DNA from: Pontiella desulfatans
GTDB taxonomy: Bacteria > Verrucomicrobiota > Kiritimatiellia > Kiritimatiellales > Pontiellaceae
Length of the DNA: 12,012 bases
Reading direction: 5' to 3'
Assembly: GCA_029287275.1 (NCBI GenBank)
Contig: JARFRL010000096.1
Span: forward strand, 1-12,012
In this document: one piece after another, positions 1-5,452 of the stretch
Layout of the letters: each line of letters begins with the position of its first letter
How positions within the stretch are numbered: position 1 is the stretch's first letter
Translations under genes and position numbers: made by a program
The notes under the pieces: model-generated
The model's input: the letters and a program-made list of their open reading frames with translations, nothing else
What the model was told of the DNA's origin: nothing
The model's database searches: none

Positions 1-1280
1 TTCTCCAACGTCTTGATCGGCGAATCCGAACAGCCCGTCCGCTCCTTCAATTCCGACACCGTCATCGCGCCATGACGCTTCAGTTCGTCCACCAGCTGTT
101 TTTGCTTCGCCGTCAGCTTATCGTAGACGAGGCTTCCAGCCTCGTTTGACTCGGCGGCGAGCACGGGCTCTTCCCAAGCGAAAGAGGGATCGGTCAACGC
201 CTCGCGTTCTTCTGGAACGAGGCTGGAAGCCTCGTCTACGCTCAATGCCGTCGGATTATCACGTATATATCGCCGGATTCGCTCGGCCTGCTCGGGAGAA
301 CGGACGATATGGTCGAACGATTCTTTTTGCCAAACCGGATCGAGCCTCTCGCTCAACCTCTTATTAATCTCATTCGCCGTATATGACTTCAAATCGCGGA
401 GAATGTCTGAAAGGACATGTTCTCCAAGAGGACTTAGAAGCAGATGCGCGTGATTGGGCATCACCACGTATTCCCTGAGCGCGTAGCGCTCGCCATCAAA
501 ATATTTCAGCGCGTCCGCGACGACTTTATTCAGCTCCGGCCGCGCCAACACGCACGAACCCATACCTTGATCGAGCCACATCTGGAAGCGCTGAGGGAAG
601 AGTTCATGATATTCGCGCTTCGTCCTCTCATCGCGCGGTTCCGGATGCTCTTTCTCCCAAATCGCCAACTCGGTCTTCCACTGGTTAAGTTTTTCCCGAG
701 GAAGCGAGTCGCCGAGCCGGAAGGTCACGAAATAGGTCGCTCCCTCCTGCCGCCAATGCGGGAGGTTCCCGTTCAAATGAGCGGTCCGCTCCTTCGGGTC
801 GAAGTAATTTATTCGAGCGTCATCGTAGACGAGGCTTCCAGCCTCGTTTGAATCGCCAACCCGCGTTGATTCATCCGGAACGAGGCTGGAAGCCTCGTCT
901 ACGGTTTTGGCGGCGGGAACGAGCGCGACGAAGAGCTGCTTCTTGTGCCGCGCGCCGCGCTTGCGGACGGCGCTGGGCAGGACGGTGCGGACGGCGTGCT
1001 CGATCGGCGCCTGGTAATAATCCGCGATCCAATAGGCCAGTTTCATGATCGGATCGGGAATGAGCGGTTTATCGCCGACCACCCCCGCGATCTCCTTGAG
1101 CTTGTCCGCGAAGACGGAGTGATTCGAAAGCCCGACCACGAAGCCGCGCAGCTCGCGCGTCTGAAACGGCACCCTCACCTGCGAGCCGACGCGGATGGAC
1201 GCGCGCAGCGCCTCCGGAATTCGATAATCGAACTCCCGATCCAGCGATATCTCAACCACGACTTTAGCGATGCTTGCCAT
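1..1280 (-). CDS. priA: Primosomal protein N' (PriA), 3'-truncated by window edge, with an in-frame RAYT transposase insertion
   Basis: PriA is the 3'-5' helicase that recognises stalled or repaired replication forks and reloads the replisome. The 426 visible codons run in one frame without a stop from the ATG at 1280 to base 1; the C-terminal part lies outside. Residues 1-126 match the 3'-DNA-binding domain (KVVVEISLDREFDYRIP, VGSQVRVPFQTRELRGFVVG, then LAYWIADYYQAPIEHAVRTV and LPSAVRKRG). Residues 387-426 (DKLTAKQKQLVDELKRHGAM...SELKERTG) look like the winged-helix domain that normally follows. Between them, residues 127-386 are foreign: REP-encoded peptides (VDEASSLV, NEAGSLVYD) flanking a Y1 transposase domain at about 157-345. 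The motifs LPHWRQEGATYFVTFRLGDS, MPNHAHLLL (HUH H277/H279) and RRYIRDNP (probable nucleophile Y338) are all present. Removing exactly 780 bp restores an ordinary PriA linker (PAAKT-DKLTAKQ). No clear ribosome binding site precedes the ATG. PriA identity is strong; whether the chimera works as a helicase, a transposase or both is unknown. Confidence 0.88.
   Translation of the reverse strand, partial: MASIAKVVVEISLDREFDYRIPEALRASIRVGSQVRVPFQTRELRGFVVGLSNHSVFADKLKEIAGVVGDKPLIPDPIMKLAYWIADYYQAPIEHAVRTVLPSAVRKRGARHKKQLFVALVPAAKTVDEASSLVPDESTRVGDSNEAGSLVYDDARINYFDPKERTAHLNGNLPHWRQEGATYFVTFRLGDSLPREKLNQWKTELAIWEKEHPEPRDERTKREYHELFPQRFQMWLDQGMGSCVLARPELNKVVADALKYFDGERYALREYVVMPNHAHLLLSPLGEHVLSDILRDLKSYTANEINKRLSERLDPVWQKESFDHIVRSPEQAERIRRYIRDNPTALSVDEASSLVPEEREALTDPSFAWEEPVLAAESNEAGSLVYDKLTAKQKQLVDELKRHGAMTVSELKERTGCSDSPIKTLE
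122..146 (+). repeat. REP element copy A (GTAG-type), outer member of downstream REPIN
   Basis: A C followed by the tetranucleotide GTAG, then an 8-bp arm ACGAGGCT, a 3-nt loop TCC and the matching arm AGCCTCGT, ending in T. A 5' GTAG next to an imperfect hairpin is the established hallmark of REPs handled by RAYT transposases. It forms an inverted pair with copy B across a 69-bp spacer. Read in the priA direction it encodes NEAGSLVY. All four copies in this window agree over these 25 bases. Confidence 0.9.
216..240 (-). repeat. REP element copy B, inner member of downstream REPIN
   Basis: Same 25-base REP as copy A in opposite orientation, with GTAG at 236-239 on the minus strand. It abuts the C-terminal end of the transposase domain, where it encodes VDEASSLV directly after RRYIRDNPTALS. 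It is thus positioned as the transposase-proximal REP of the pair. Confidence 0.9.
824..848 (+). repeat. REP element copy C, inner member of upstream REPIN
   Basis: Same REP in plus orientation, GTAG at 825-828. It shares extra flanking bases with copy A: AT before the CGTAG, and TTGA then TCG after the hairpin. A and C are therefore the same half of two related REPINs. In the priA reading frame it encodes NEAGSLVYD, just ahead of the transposase N-terminus. Confidence 0.9.
879..903 (-). repeat. REP element copy D, outer member of upstream REPIN
   Basis: Same REP in minus orientation, GTAG at 899-902, separated from copy C by only 30 bp. It marks the exact upstream junction with native priA: the codons before it (PAAKT) belong to the PriA linker, and the REP itself encodes VDEASSLV. 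Like copy B it is followed by a CCGGA/CCAGA-type extension. Confidence 0.9.
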
Positions 1281-1336
1281 AAGCGGATCAATGTAGTTCC
1301 GCGCCCCTCGGATGGCACGAAAAAACGGGCCGTCGC

Positions 1337-1364
1337 TTGATTTGAAGAAAATTGCCCGTAGAAT
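1337..1364 (+). promoter_or_regulatory. Candidate sigma-70-type promoter for tsaC operon, possibly giving a leaderless transcript
   Basis: TTGATT at 1337-1342 and TAGAAT at 1359-1364 are separated by 16 bp, each close to the consensus. Transcription would begin about 1371, one base before the ATG at 1372, so the tsaC mRNA would have essentially no leader. This fits the absence of a Shine-Dalgarno sequence there. It is a visual match only, in the gap between divergent priA and tsaC. Confidence 0.35.
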
Positions 1365-1371
1365 CCGCCAA

Positions 1372-1986
1372 ATGATCCAGACCTTGGAAATAGATCGGGA
1401 ACACCCCGCGGCCGAAGCGCTCGAGCGCGCGCGCGACACGCTGCGGGCGGGTGGATTGGTGATCGTGCCGACGGAAACGGTGTACGGCATCGCGTGCGAT
1501 CCGTCGGTTCCGGGCGCGCTGGACAAGCTGATCGCGGCGAAGGGCCGCGACGGCGACAAACCCATCGCCCGGCTGGCCGCGGACGGCGAGCAGGTCAAGG
1601 CCACCGCGCTGAATTGGAACGCCGGACTCGAGGCGCTGACCGAAAAATGGTGGCCCGGACCGCTTACGATCGTGCTGGAAACGGCGGACGGTTGGACGGG
1701 CTATCGCGTGCCAGATCACCCCGTCGCGATCGGACTCGCGAAATCGTGCGGTCGGACGCTGGCGCTGACGAGCGCGAACCTGAGCGGCGAACCCGACACG
1801 AAAACCGCCGCCGAGGCGAGCGCGGCCGTCGCCGCGGATCTGGCGCTCGACAGCGGCCCCTCCGCCGAACAAGCGATTCCCAGCACGGTGATCAAAGTGG
1901 ATGGCGGGCGCGTCGAACCGCTGCGGGAAGGCAAAGTGCCCTTCGTCGAAATCGAAAAGCTCTTTAAACAGGGATTGGAGCGATGA
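1372..1986 (+). CDS. tsaC: L-threonylcarbamoyladenylate synthase (TsaC/YrdC/Sua5 family)
   Basis: Makes threonylcarbamoyl-AMP from threonine, bicarbonate and ATP, the first step of t6A37 modification of ANN-decoding tRNAs. The 204-residue protein is a single YrdC domain, the usual TsaC length, without the extra C-terminal domain of long Sua5. Visible family motifs: GGLVIVPTETVYGI (27-40), KGRDGDKPIARL (57-68, the KxR substrate site), WWPGPLTIVL (93-102), TSANLSGEP (133-141), STVIKV (171-176) and LREG (184-187). An in-frame ATG at 1312 would add 20 residues (MARKNGPSLDLKK...) not expected for the family. I prefer 1372 because family homology begins soon after it and a promoter-like sequence overlaps the extension. 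The stop overlaps the next start (ATGA at 1983-1986), implying translational coupling. Confidence 0.9.
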   Translation: MIQTLEIDREHPAAEALERARDTLRAGGLVIVPTETVYGIACDPSVPGALDKLIAAKGRDGDKPIARLAADGEQVKATALNWNAGLEALTEKWWPGPLTIVLETADGWTGYRVPDHPVAIGLAKSCGRTLALTSANLSGEPDTKTAAEASAAVAADLALDSGPSAEQAIPSTVIKVDGGRVEPLREGKVPFVEIEKLFKQGLER

Positions 1987-2438
1987 ACATGGTTTTATTC
2001 GTCTGCACGGGCAACACCTGCCGCAGCCCCATGGCCGAGGCGCTGTTCAACCATCGCAAGGGCGACATGAACTGGATCGCCGAATCCGCGGGCGTGTACG
2101 CCGCGGCGGGCTCGCCCGCCAGCCCGAACGCGGTTCTGGCCTGCCGCGAGCTGGGCTTGGATCTGACCGATCACCGCGGCCAACCGCTCACCCAAGAGCT
2201 GGTGGACCGCGCCGATCTGATCGTGACGATGACCGAGGAGCACAAATATCACGTAATGAGCGCCTTTCCAGAGGTTGGAAACAAAGTTTGCTTGATTAAC
2301 GCCTTCGGAACATCGAAAGTCCCCGCCGATGTTTCCGATCCGTTCGGCGGATCGCTAAACACTTACAAACGAACGCGTGACGAAATCGATCGGGCCCTTT
2401 CGGACCTGATCCTTTTTATTCGTGCCGAACACAACTGA
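1983..2438 (+). CDS. Low-molecular-weight phosphatase, probably protein-arginine phosphatase (YwlE-like)
   Basis: Cysteine-based phosphatase of the LMW-PTP fold, 151 residues, the normal size. The P-loop CTGNTCRS is at 8-15 (Cys8 nucleophile, Arg14) and the general-acid loop VSDPFGG at 117-123 (Asp119). The Thr at P-loop position 12 is the residue known in Bacillus YwlE to favour phosphoarginine; classical tyrosine phosphatases usually have Ile or Leu there. Phosphoarginine activity is therefore an inference from one residue plus synteny. The gene lies between tsaC and rpiB-glyA, as ywlE lies between ywlC and ywlF in Bacillus. The start overlaps the tsaC stop by 4 bp, with GGAG about 5 bases upstream; a second ATG two codons later is possible. 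No McsB arginine kinase is in this window. Confidence 0.85.
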   Translation: MNMVLFVCTGNTCRSPMAEALFNHRKGDMNWIAESAGVYAAAGSPASPNAVLACRELGLDLTDHRGQPLTQELVDRADLIVTMTEEHKYHVMSAFPEVGNKVCLINAFGTSKVPADVSDPFGGSLNTYKRTRDEIDRALSDLILFIRAEHN

Positions 2439-2441
2439 ATC

Positions 2442-2446
2442 GAGGA
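2442..2446 (+). promoter_or_regulatory. Ribosome binding site deciding the rpiB-glyA start
   Basis: GAGGA lies 8 bases before the ATG at 2455. It supports that start over the earlier in-frame ATG at 2422, which would overlap the phosphatase gene and add a non-family peptide ahead of MKIAIGSDHGG. Confidence 0.6.
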
Positions 2447-2454
2447 CCCCTTAT

Positions 2455-4134
2455 ATGAAAATCGCGATTGGCTCTGACCATGGTGGATTCGCGCTGAAAA
2501 CGCGCCTGGCTGAAATTTTGATGGAGAAAGGCGTGACCGTGATCGATCTCGGCTGCGAAAGCGCCGACGCGGTCGATTATCCCGACTACGCCGCCGCGGT
2601 GGCCGACGAAGTCTCCAACGCGACCGTCGATCAGGGCATCATCGTCTGCACCACCGGCATCGGCGTCTGCATCACCGCCAACAAGTTTCCGCGCGTCCGC
2701 GCCGCGCTGTGCATGAACACCGAGATGGCCGCCATGGCGCGGCAGCACAACAACGCCAACGTGCTCTGCCTTTCCGGCAAATACACCCCCGACGCCGAAG
2801 CCGAGGAAATCCTCGAAGCGTGGCTCGCGGCCGAGTTCAAGGGCGGCCGCCACGAGCGCCGCGTTCACAAGATCAAGGACTACGCCTCCGAAAACGGCGG
2901 CACCATCGCGGTCTACGACGCCGATCCGGAAATCTACGCGTTGCTTAAAAAAGAAGACCAGCGCCAGAAGGAAAACCTGGAGCTGATCGCCTCCGAGAAC
3001 ATCGTGAGCAAGGCCGTCCGCGAAGTCGCCGGCTCGCGCATGACCAACAAATACGCCGAAGGCTATCCCGGCAAGCGCTGGTACAACGGTTGCGAATGGG
3101 TCGACGAAGCCGAGCGCCTCGCGATCGACCGCGCCAAAGAGCTTTTCGGCGCCGAGCACGCCAACGTTCAACCGCACCACGGTTCCGGCGCGAACATGGC
3201 CGTTTATTACGCGATGCTGAACCCCGGCGACACCATCCTCGCGATGAGCCTCGCCGAAGGCGGTCACCTGACCCACGGGCATCCGATGAACTTCTCCGGT
3301 CGTTTCTTCAACATCGTCCCGTACGGCGTCGACAAGGAAACCGAGCAGATCGACTACGACAACATTCAGAGACTGGCCGACGAGCACAAACCGAAAATGC
3401 TGGTCGCCGGCGCGAGCGCGTACTCCCGTATCATCGACTTCAAGCGGCTGCGCAAGATCGCCGACAGCTGCGGCGCGTACCTGATGGTCGACATGGCGCA
3501 CATCGCCGGTCTCGTGGCCGCGGGCTGCCATCCGAATCCGGTGCCCTACGCCGAGTTCGTCACCACCACCACGCACAAAACCCTGCGCGGCCCGCGCGGC
3601 GGCATGATTCTCTGCCAGGAAAAATTCGCGGCGGACATCGACAAGCAGGTGTTCCCGGGCATTCAGGGCGGACCGCTGATGCACACCATCGCGGCCAAGG
3701 CCGTCTGCTTCCACGAGGATCTGCAACCCTCCTTCAAGCAGTATCAGCAGCAGGTCGTCAAGAACGCGCAGGCGCTCGCGGCGGCGCTGGAGGACGACGA
3801 CATCCGTCTTGTTTCCGGCGGAACCGACAACCACCTGATGCTCGTCGATCTCACCAAAACCGGCGTCACCGGCAAGGACGCGGCCATCGCGCTCGACAAG
3901 GCGGCCATCACCGTCAACAAGAACGCGATTCCGTTCGACACCAAGAGCCCGTTCGTGACCTCCGGCATTCGTATTGGAACGCCCGCGGTCACCACCCGCG
4001 GCATGAAGGAAGCGGAGATGGAAAAGGTCGCGGACTTCATCAAGCGCGCCATCCGCAACGCCGACAACGAGGCGGTGCTGGCCCAGATCAAGCAGGAGGT
4101 CATCGCCATGACCCTCGAGTTCCCGCTTTCGTAG
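2455..4134 (+). CDS. rpiB-glyA: Fusion protein: ribose-5-phosphate isomerase B (RpiB) - serine hydroxymethyltransferase (GlyA)
   Basis: One 559-residue frame holds two complete enzymes. Residues 1-140 are RpiB (ribose-5-P to ribulose-5-P): GSDHGGFALK (6-15), active-site Cys65 in VCTTGIG, TANKFPRVRAALC (74-86) and His98 in RQHNNANVL. Residues from about 155 to 559 are SHMT (serine plus THF to glycine plus methylene-THF): DPEIYALLKKEDQRQKENLE, LIASEN (177-182), NKYAEGYPGKRWY (198-210), VDMAHIAGLV (345-354), and the PLP lysine Lys375 in TTTHKTLRGPRGG. The junction (about 141-156, KDYASENGGTIAVYDA) has no Met or GTG codon that could restart glyA, so a true fusion is more likely than two genes. 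The RpiB loop is CTTG where many have CGTG. It is last in the tsaC operon, with a hairpin terminator 29 bp after the stop. In Bacillus these two genes are near neighbours but separate. Confidence 0.93.
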   Translation: MKIAIGSDHGGFALKTRLAEILMEKGVTVIDLGCESADAVDYPDYAAAVADEVSNATVDQGIIVCTTGIGVCITANKFPRVRAALCMNTEMAAMARQHNNANVLCLSGKYTPDAEAEEILEAWLAAEFKGGRHERRVHKIKDYASENGGTIAVYDADPEIYALLKKEDQRQKENLELIASENIVSKAVREVAGSRMTNKYAEGYPGKRWYNGCEWVDEAERLAIDRAKELFGAEHANVQPHHGSGANMAVYYAMLNPGDTILAMSLAEGGHLTHGHPMNFSGRFFNIVPYGVDKETEQIDYDNIQRLADEHKPKMLVAGASAYSRIIDFKRLRKIADSCGAYLMVDMAHIAGLVAAGCHPNPVPYAEFVTTTTHKTLRGPRGGMILCQEKFAADIDKQVFPGIQGGPLMHTIAAKAVCFHEDLQPSFKQYQQQVVKNAQALAAALEDDDIRLVSGGTDNHLMLVDLTKTGVTGKDAAIALDKAAITVNKNAIPFDTKSPFVTSGIRIGTPAVTTRGMKEAEMEKVADFIKRAIRNADNEAVLAQIKQEVIAMTLEFPLS

Positions 4135-4162
4135 CAACCCCGCGGGCACCGAGAACACGCGA

Positions 4163-4190
4163 AGCGTCGGCCGGATGGTCGGCGCTTTTT
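4163..4190 (+). terminator. Rho-independent terminator of the tsaC-phosphatase-rpiB-glyA operon
   Basis: A 10-bp stem (4163-4172 with 4177-4186, two G-U pairs) has the 4-nt loop GGAT and is followed by a run of T ending at 4190. It lies 29 bases after the glyA stop. Confidence 0.75.
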
Positions 4191-4197
4191 GTTTACG

Positions 4198-4225
4198 AAA
4201 AAAGCGCCCGGCTTTCGCCGAGCGC
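4198..4225 (-). terminator. Rho-independent terminator of the rluD-udg-sigma-membrane protein operon
   Basis: On the minus strand a 9-bp stem with one mismatch (4217-4225 with 4204-4212, loop GAAA) runs into six T residues (4203-4198). It follows the 4262 stop by 37 bp. It sits back to back with the plus-strand terminator at 4163-4190, insulating the two converging operons. Confidence 0.7.
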
Positions 4226-4261
4226 CTTTCTCCAGGAGGAATCAAGGAGAAGCCAAACGGC

Positions 4262-4720
4262 TCACTTCTTAAATTCGAACCCCGCGGGAACCACGGTCTG
4301 ATCGCCTTGAGGCTGACCGAAGAGCTGGTAGTCGCGGGGAAGATTGGGATAGCGGTTGGACTGGATGTTCGCGACGGCCTCGTAGCTGGCGAGGCTGGAG
4401 GTCGTGGTGTAGATGCCGGTGCTGGTGGTCGAGTTTCGGGCGTTGATCCCGGCGTACTGCAACCCGATGAAGGCGATGAACAGCGCGGCGATGCCATATT
4501 TCGGTTCGGCGAAAAGCCAAGGCATGCTGATTTCAAGCCGGTCGAGCAGAGGTTTTCGTTGCTCGGATTGAGCCTGGCGCACTTGCCGCATGATGTTCTG
4601 CTTGTTGCGGGTCATGCGCGCCGCTTCGGGCGTTTCGTAGCTCTTCAGTCGCATCAACTGGTTCAAGAGCGCGTCGGCCTTTTCGTCCGTCGATATGTCC
4701 ATCGTGTTGTTCTCACTCAT
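4262..4720 (-). CDS. Small single-TM protein coupled to the ECF sigma factor, candidate anti-sigma or sigma-associated protein
   Basis: Function not established. The 152-residue protein has a charged, helical N-terminal cytoplasmic half (1-72: ADALLNQLMRLKSYETPEAARMTR...) and one likely transmembrane helix at about 74-91 (KYGIAALFIAFIGLQYAGI). A Ser/Thr-rich then polar C-terminal segment follows (97-152), expected outside the membrane. Its ATG overlaps the sigma stop (ATGA, 4717-4720), so the pair is almost certainly co-translated. That arrangement, and the one-TM layout, is typical of anti-sigma factors. I see no zinc-binding HxxxCxxC motif of the ZAS type, and no cysteine at all, so this would be a different kind of anti-sigma. 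The short LxxLKSYETP motif resembles N-termini of small sigma-linked proteins I associate with Lentisphaerota and Verrucomicrobiota (from memory). A terminator follows the gene. Confidence 0.65.
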   Translation of the reverse strand: MSENNTMDISTDEKADALLNQLMRLKSYETPEAARMTRNKQNIMRQVRQAQSEQRKPLLDRLEISMPWLFAEPKYGIAALFIAFIGLQYAGINARNSTTSTGIYTTTSSLASYEAVANIQSNRYPNLPRDYQLFGQPQGDQTVVPAGFEFKK

Positions 4721-5373
4721 TTCACGAATTCCGATAGTTCCGCCTGCATTTGTCTTCTCGCGTAGAACAATCTTGAACGGACCGTTCCAACCGAAGCTCC
4801 AACCACTTTCGCGATTTCATCGTGTGGAATCCCCTGCATATCATGCATCACCACAACCGTTCTGTGCTTTTCAGACAGGTTTTGCAGGGCCTCGTTCAAT
4901 TTTATTTGAAGTTCCGACAAACTGATGCTGCGCAAGGGCGATCCTTTGGCCGTGAGATCATGGTACGCCTCGTCCATCTTGATGTCCTGATCGAAGGAAT
5001 CGAGACTCAGGGCGCGTTTGCGATTGCGCTTTTTTCGGTAGTTTATGGTCTTGTTGACGCCGATTCGGTAGAGCCAGGTGTAGAAGGACGAGTTGCCTTT
5101 GAAGCGCGGCAACGCCTCGAAGGCCTTGATGAAAATTTCCTGCGTCAAATCCTCCGCGTCCTCGCGGTTCGAGGTCATGTTGTAGGTCAGGCCGTAGATT
5201 TTGGAGTGGTAGCGCTCGACGAGTTGATCGAACGCGTGCACGTCGCCCTGCTGCGATTTGAGCACGAGTTCGTCGTCCGACGGCCCTTCCTGCTCCGCGG
5301 CGTCGTTCTCCCCAGCAAGAACGCCTTTTTCTTCCGGAACATCGTCCGGCTCGAGATTTTCGTCACCAACCAT
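4717..5373 (-). CDS. ECF-type RNA polymerase sigma factor (sigma-E-like)
   Basis: Directs RNA polymerase to a specific regulon. Of 218 residues, region 2 covers about 45-115: GDVHAFDQLVERYHSKIY, MTSNREDAEDLTQEIFIKAF, and FYTWLYRIGVNKTINYRKK for -10 recognition. Region 4 covers about 155-212: LSEKHRTVVVMHDMQGIPHDEIAKVVGASVGTVRSRLFYARRQM, a helix-turn-helix. There is no 1.1 or region 3 domain, as expected for ECF sigmas. An acidic 30-residue N-terminal tail (EPDDVPEEK...AAEQEGPSDDE) precedes region 2 and is unusual in length. The upstream gap 5374-5452 (79 bp) is the only A+T-richer interval in this operon and may hold a promoter, but I cannot pick convincing -35/-10 boxes. No strong Shine-Dalgarno is visible; a later start is possible given the tail. 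The next gene overlaps by 4 bp and is its probable regulator. Confidence 0.9.
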   Translation of the reverse strand: MVGDENLEPDDVPEEKGVLAGENDAAEQEGPSDDELVLKSQQGDVHAFDQLVERYHSKIYGLTYNMTSNREDAEDLTQEIFIKAFEALPRFKGNSSFYTWLYRIGVNKTINYRKKRNRKRALSLDSFDQDIKMDEAYHDLTAKGSPLRSISLSELQIKLNEALQNLSEKHRTVVVMHDMQGIPHDEIAKVVGASVGTVRSRLFYARRQMQAELSEFVK

Positions 5374-5452
5374 ACGTCGCGCTATCCTACCGCCTAGCGC
5401 CCCCCTTACGAGTAAAAAGATTCAAGACATGAAAAGGGTGATCAACGTTCAA

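Larger units (their letters stand above)
122..903 (-). mobile_element. REP-associated tyrosine transposase (RAYT, Y1/IS200-like) unit flanked by two REPINs, inside priA
   Basis: RAYTs are single-copy relatives of IS200/IS605 TnpA that cut and rejoin single-stranded REP sequences using an HUH motif and one tyrosine. The transposase segment lies between REP copies at about 240-824 (195 codons). It shows the family blocks in order: FDPKERT, LPHWRQEGATYFVTFRLGDS, the HAH motif at 444-452 within MPNHAHLLL, VWQKESFDHIVRSPEQ, and RRYIRDNP with the Tyr codon at 267-269. Two inverted REP pairs flank it: 122-240 downstream and 824-903 upstream in the coding direction. REP to REP (123-902) is 780 bp, a multiple of three, and each part (78, 585, 117 bp) is too, so the priA frame is kept. 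There is no ATG between the upstream REPs and the family N-terminal block; the first in-frame Met comes well inside the domain. The transposase is therefore probably made only as part of PriA, unless a TTG at 774-776 is used. Visible A+T-rich codons (AAT, AAA, TAT, ATA) differ from the flanking priA codons and suggest transfer. Confidence 0.87.

Noticed and set aside
122..903. The four short repeats as a CRISPR array.
   Set aside because: Only four copies in alternating orientation with very different spacings (69, 583 and 30 bp); each is itself a hairpin with GTAG, which is REP architecture.
122..903. An intein inside PriA.
   Set aside because: No splice-junction Cys/Ser start or HN-C/S/T end, no Hint motifs; the ends are REP sequences and the domain is a Y1 transposase.
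122..903. priA pseudogene broken by a transposon.
   Set aside because: No stop or frameshift in 426 codons; both junctions keep frame. Cannot be excluded for the unseen 3' part.
1313..1330. TGGCAC box upstream of tsaC as a sigma-54 promoter.
   Set aside because: The required GC-containing -12 element (TTGC-like) is missing at the right spacing.
146..1340. Several plus-strand open frames opposite priA and the transposase, including ones with an ERGWKPRLR peptide.
   Set aside because: They are shadows; the repeated ERGWKPRLR peptide is just the REP read in another frame. The minus-strand frame carries the PriA and RAYT motifs.
2422..2454. Upstream ATG for rpiB giving MPNTTESRTPY extension.
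   Set aside because: It would overlap the phosphatase gene, has no ribosome site, and the extension is not RpiB-like; GAGGA precedes the ATG at 2455.
2416..4536. A 706-codon open frame on the minus strand opposite rpiB-glyA.
   Set aside because: It is antisense to two clearly recognised enzymes and has His/Val/Gly/Arg-rich low-complexity composition with no family motif. Such frames arise from GC-biased third positions.
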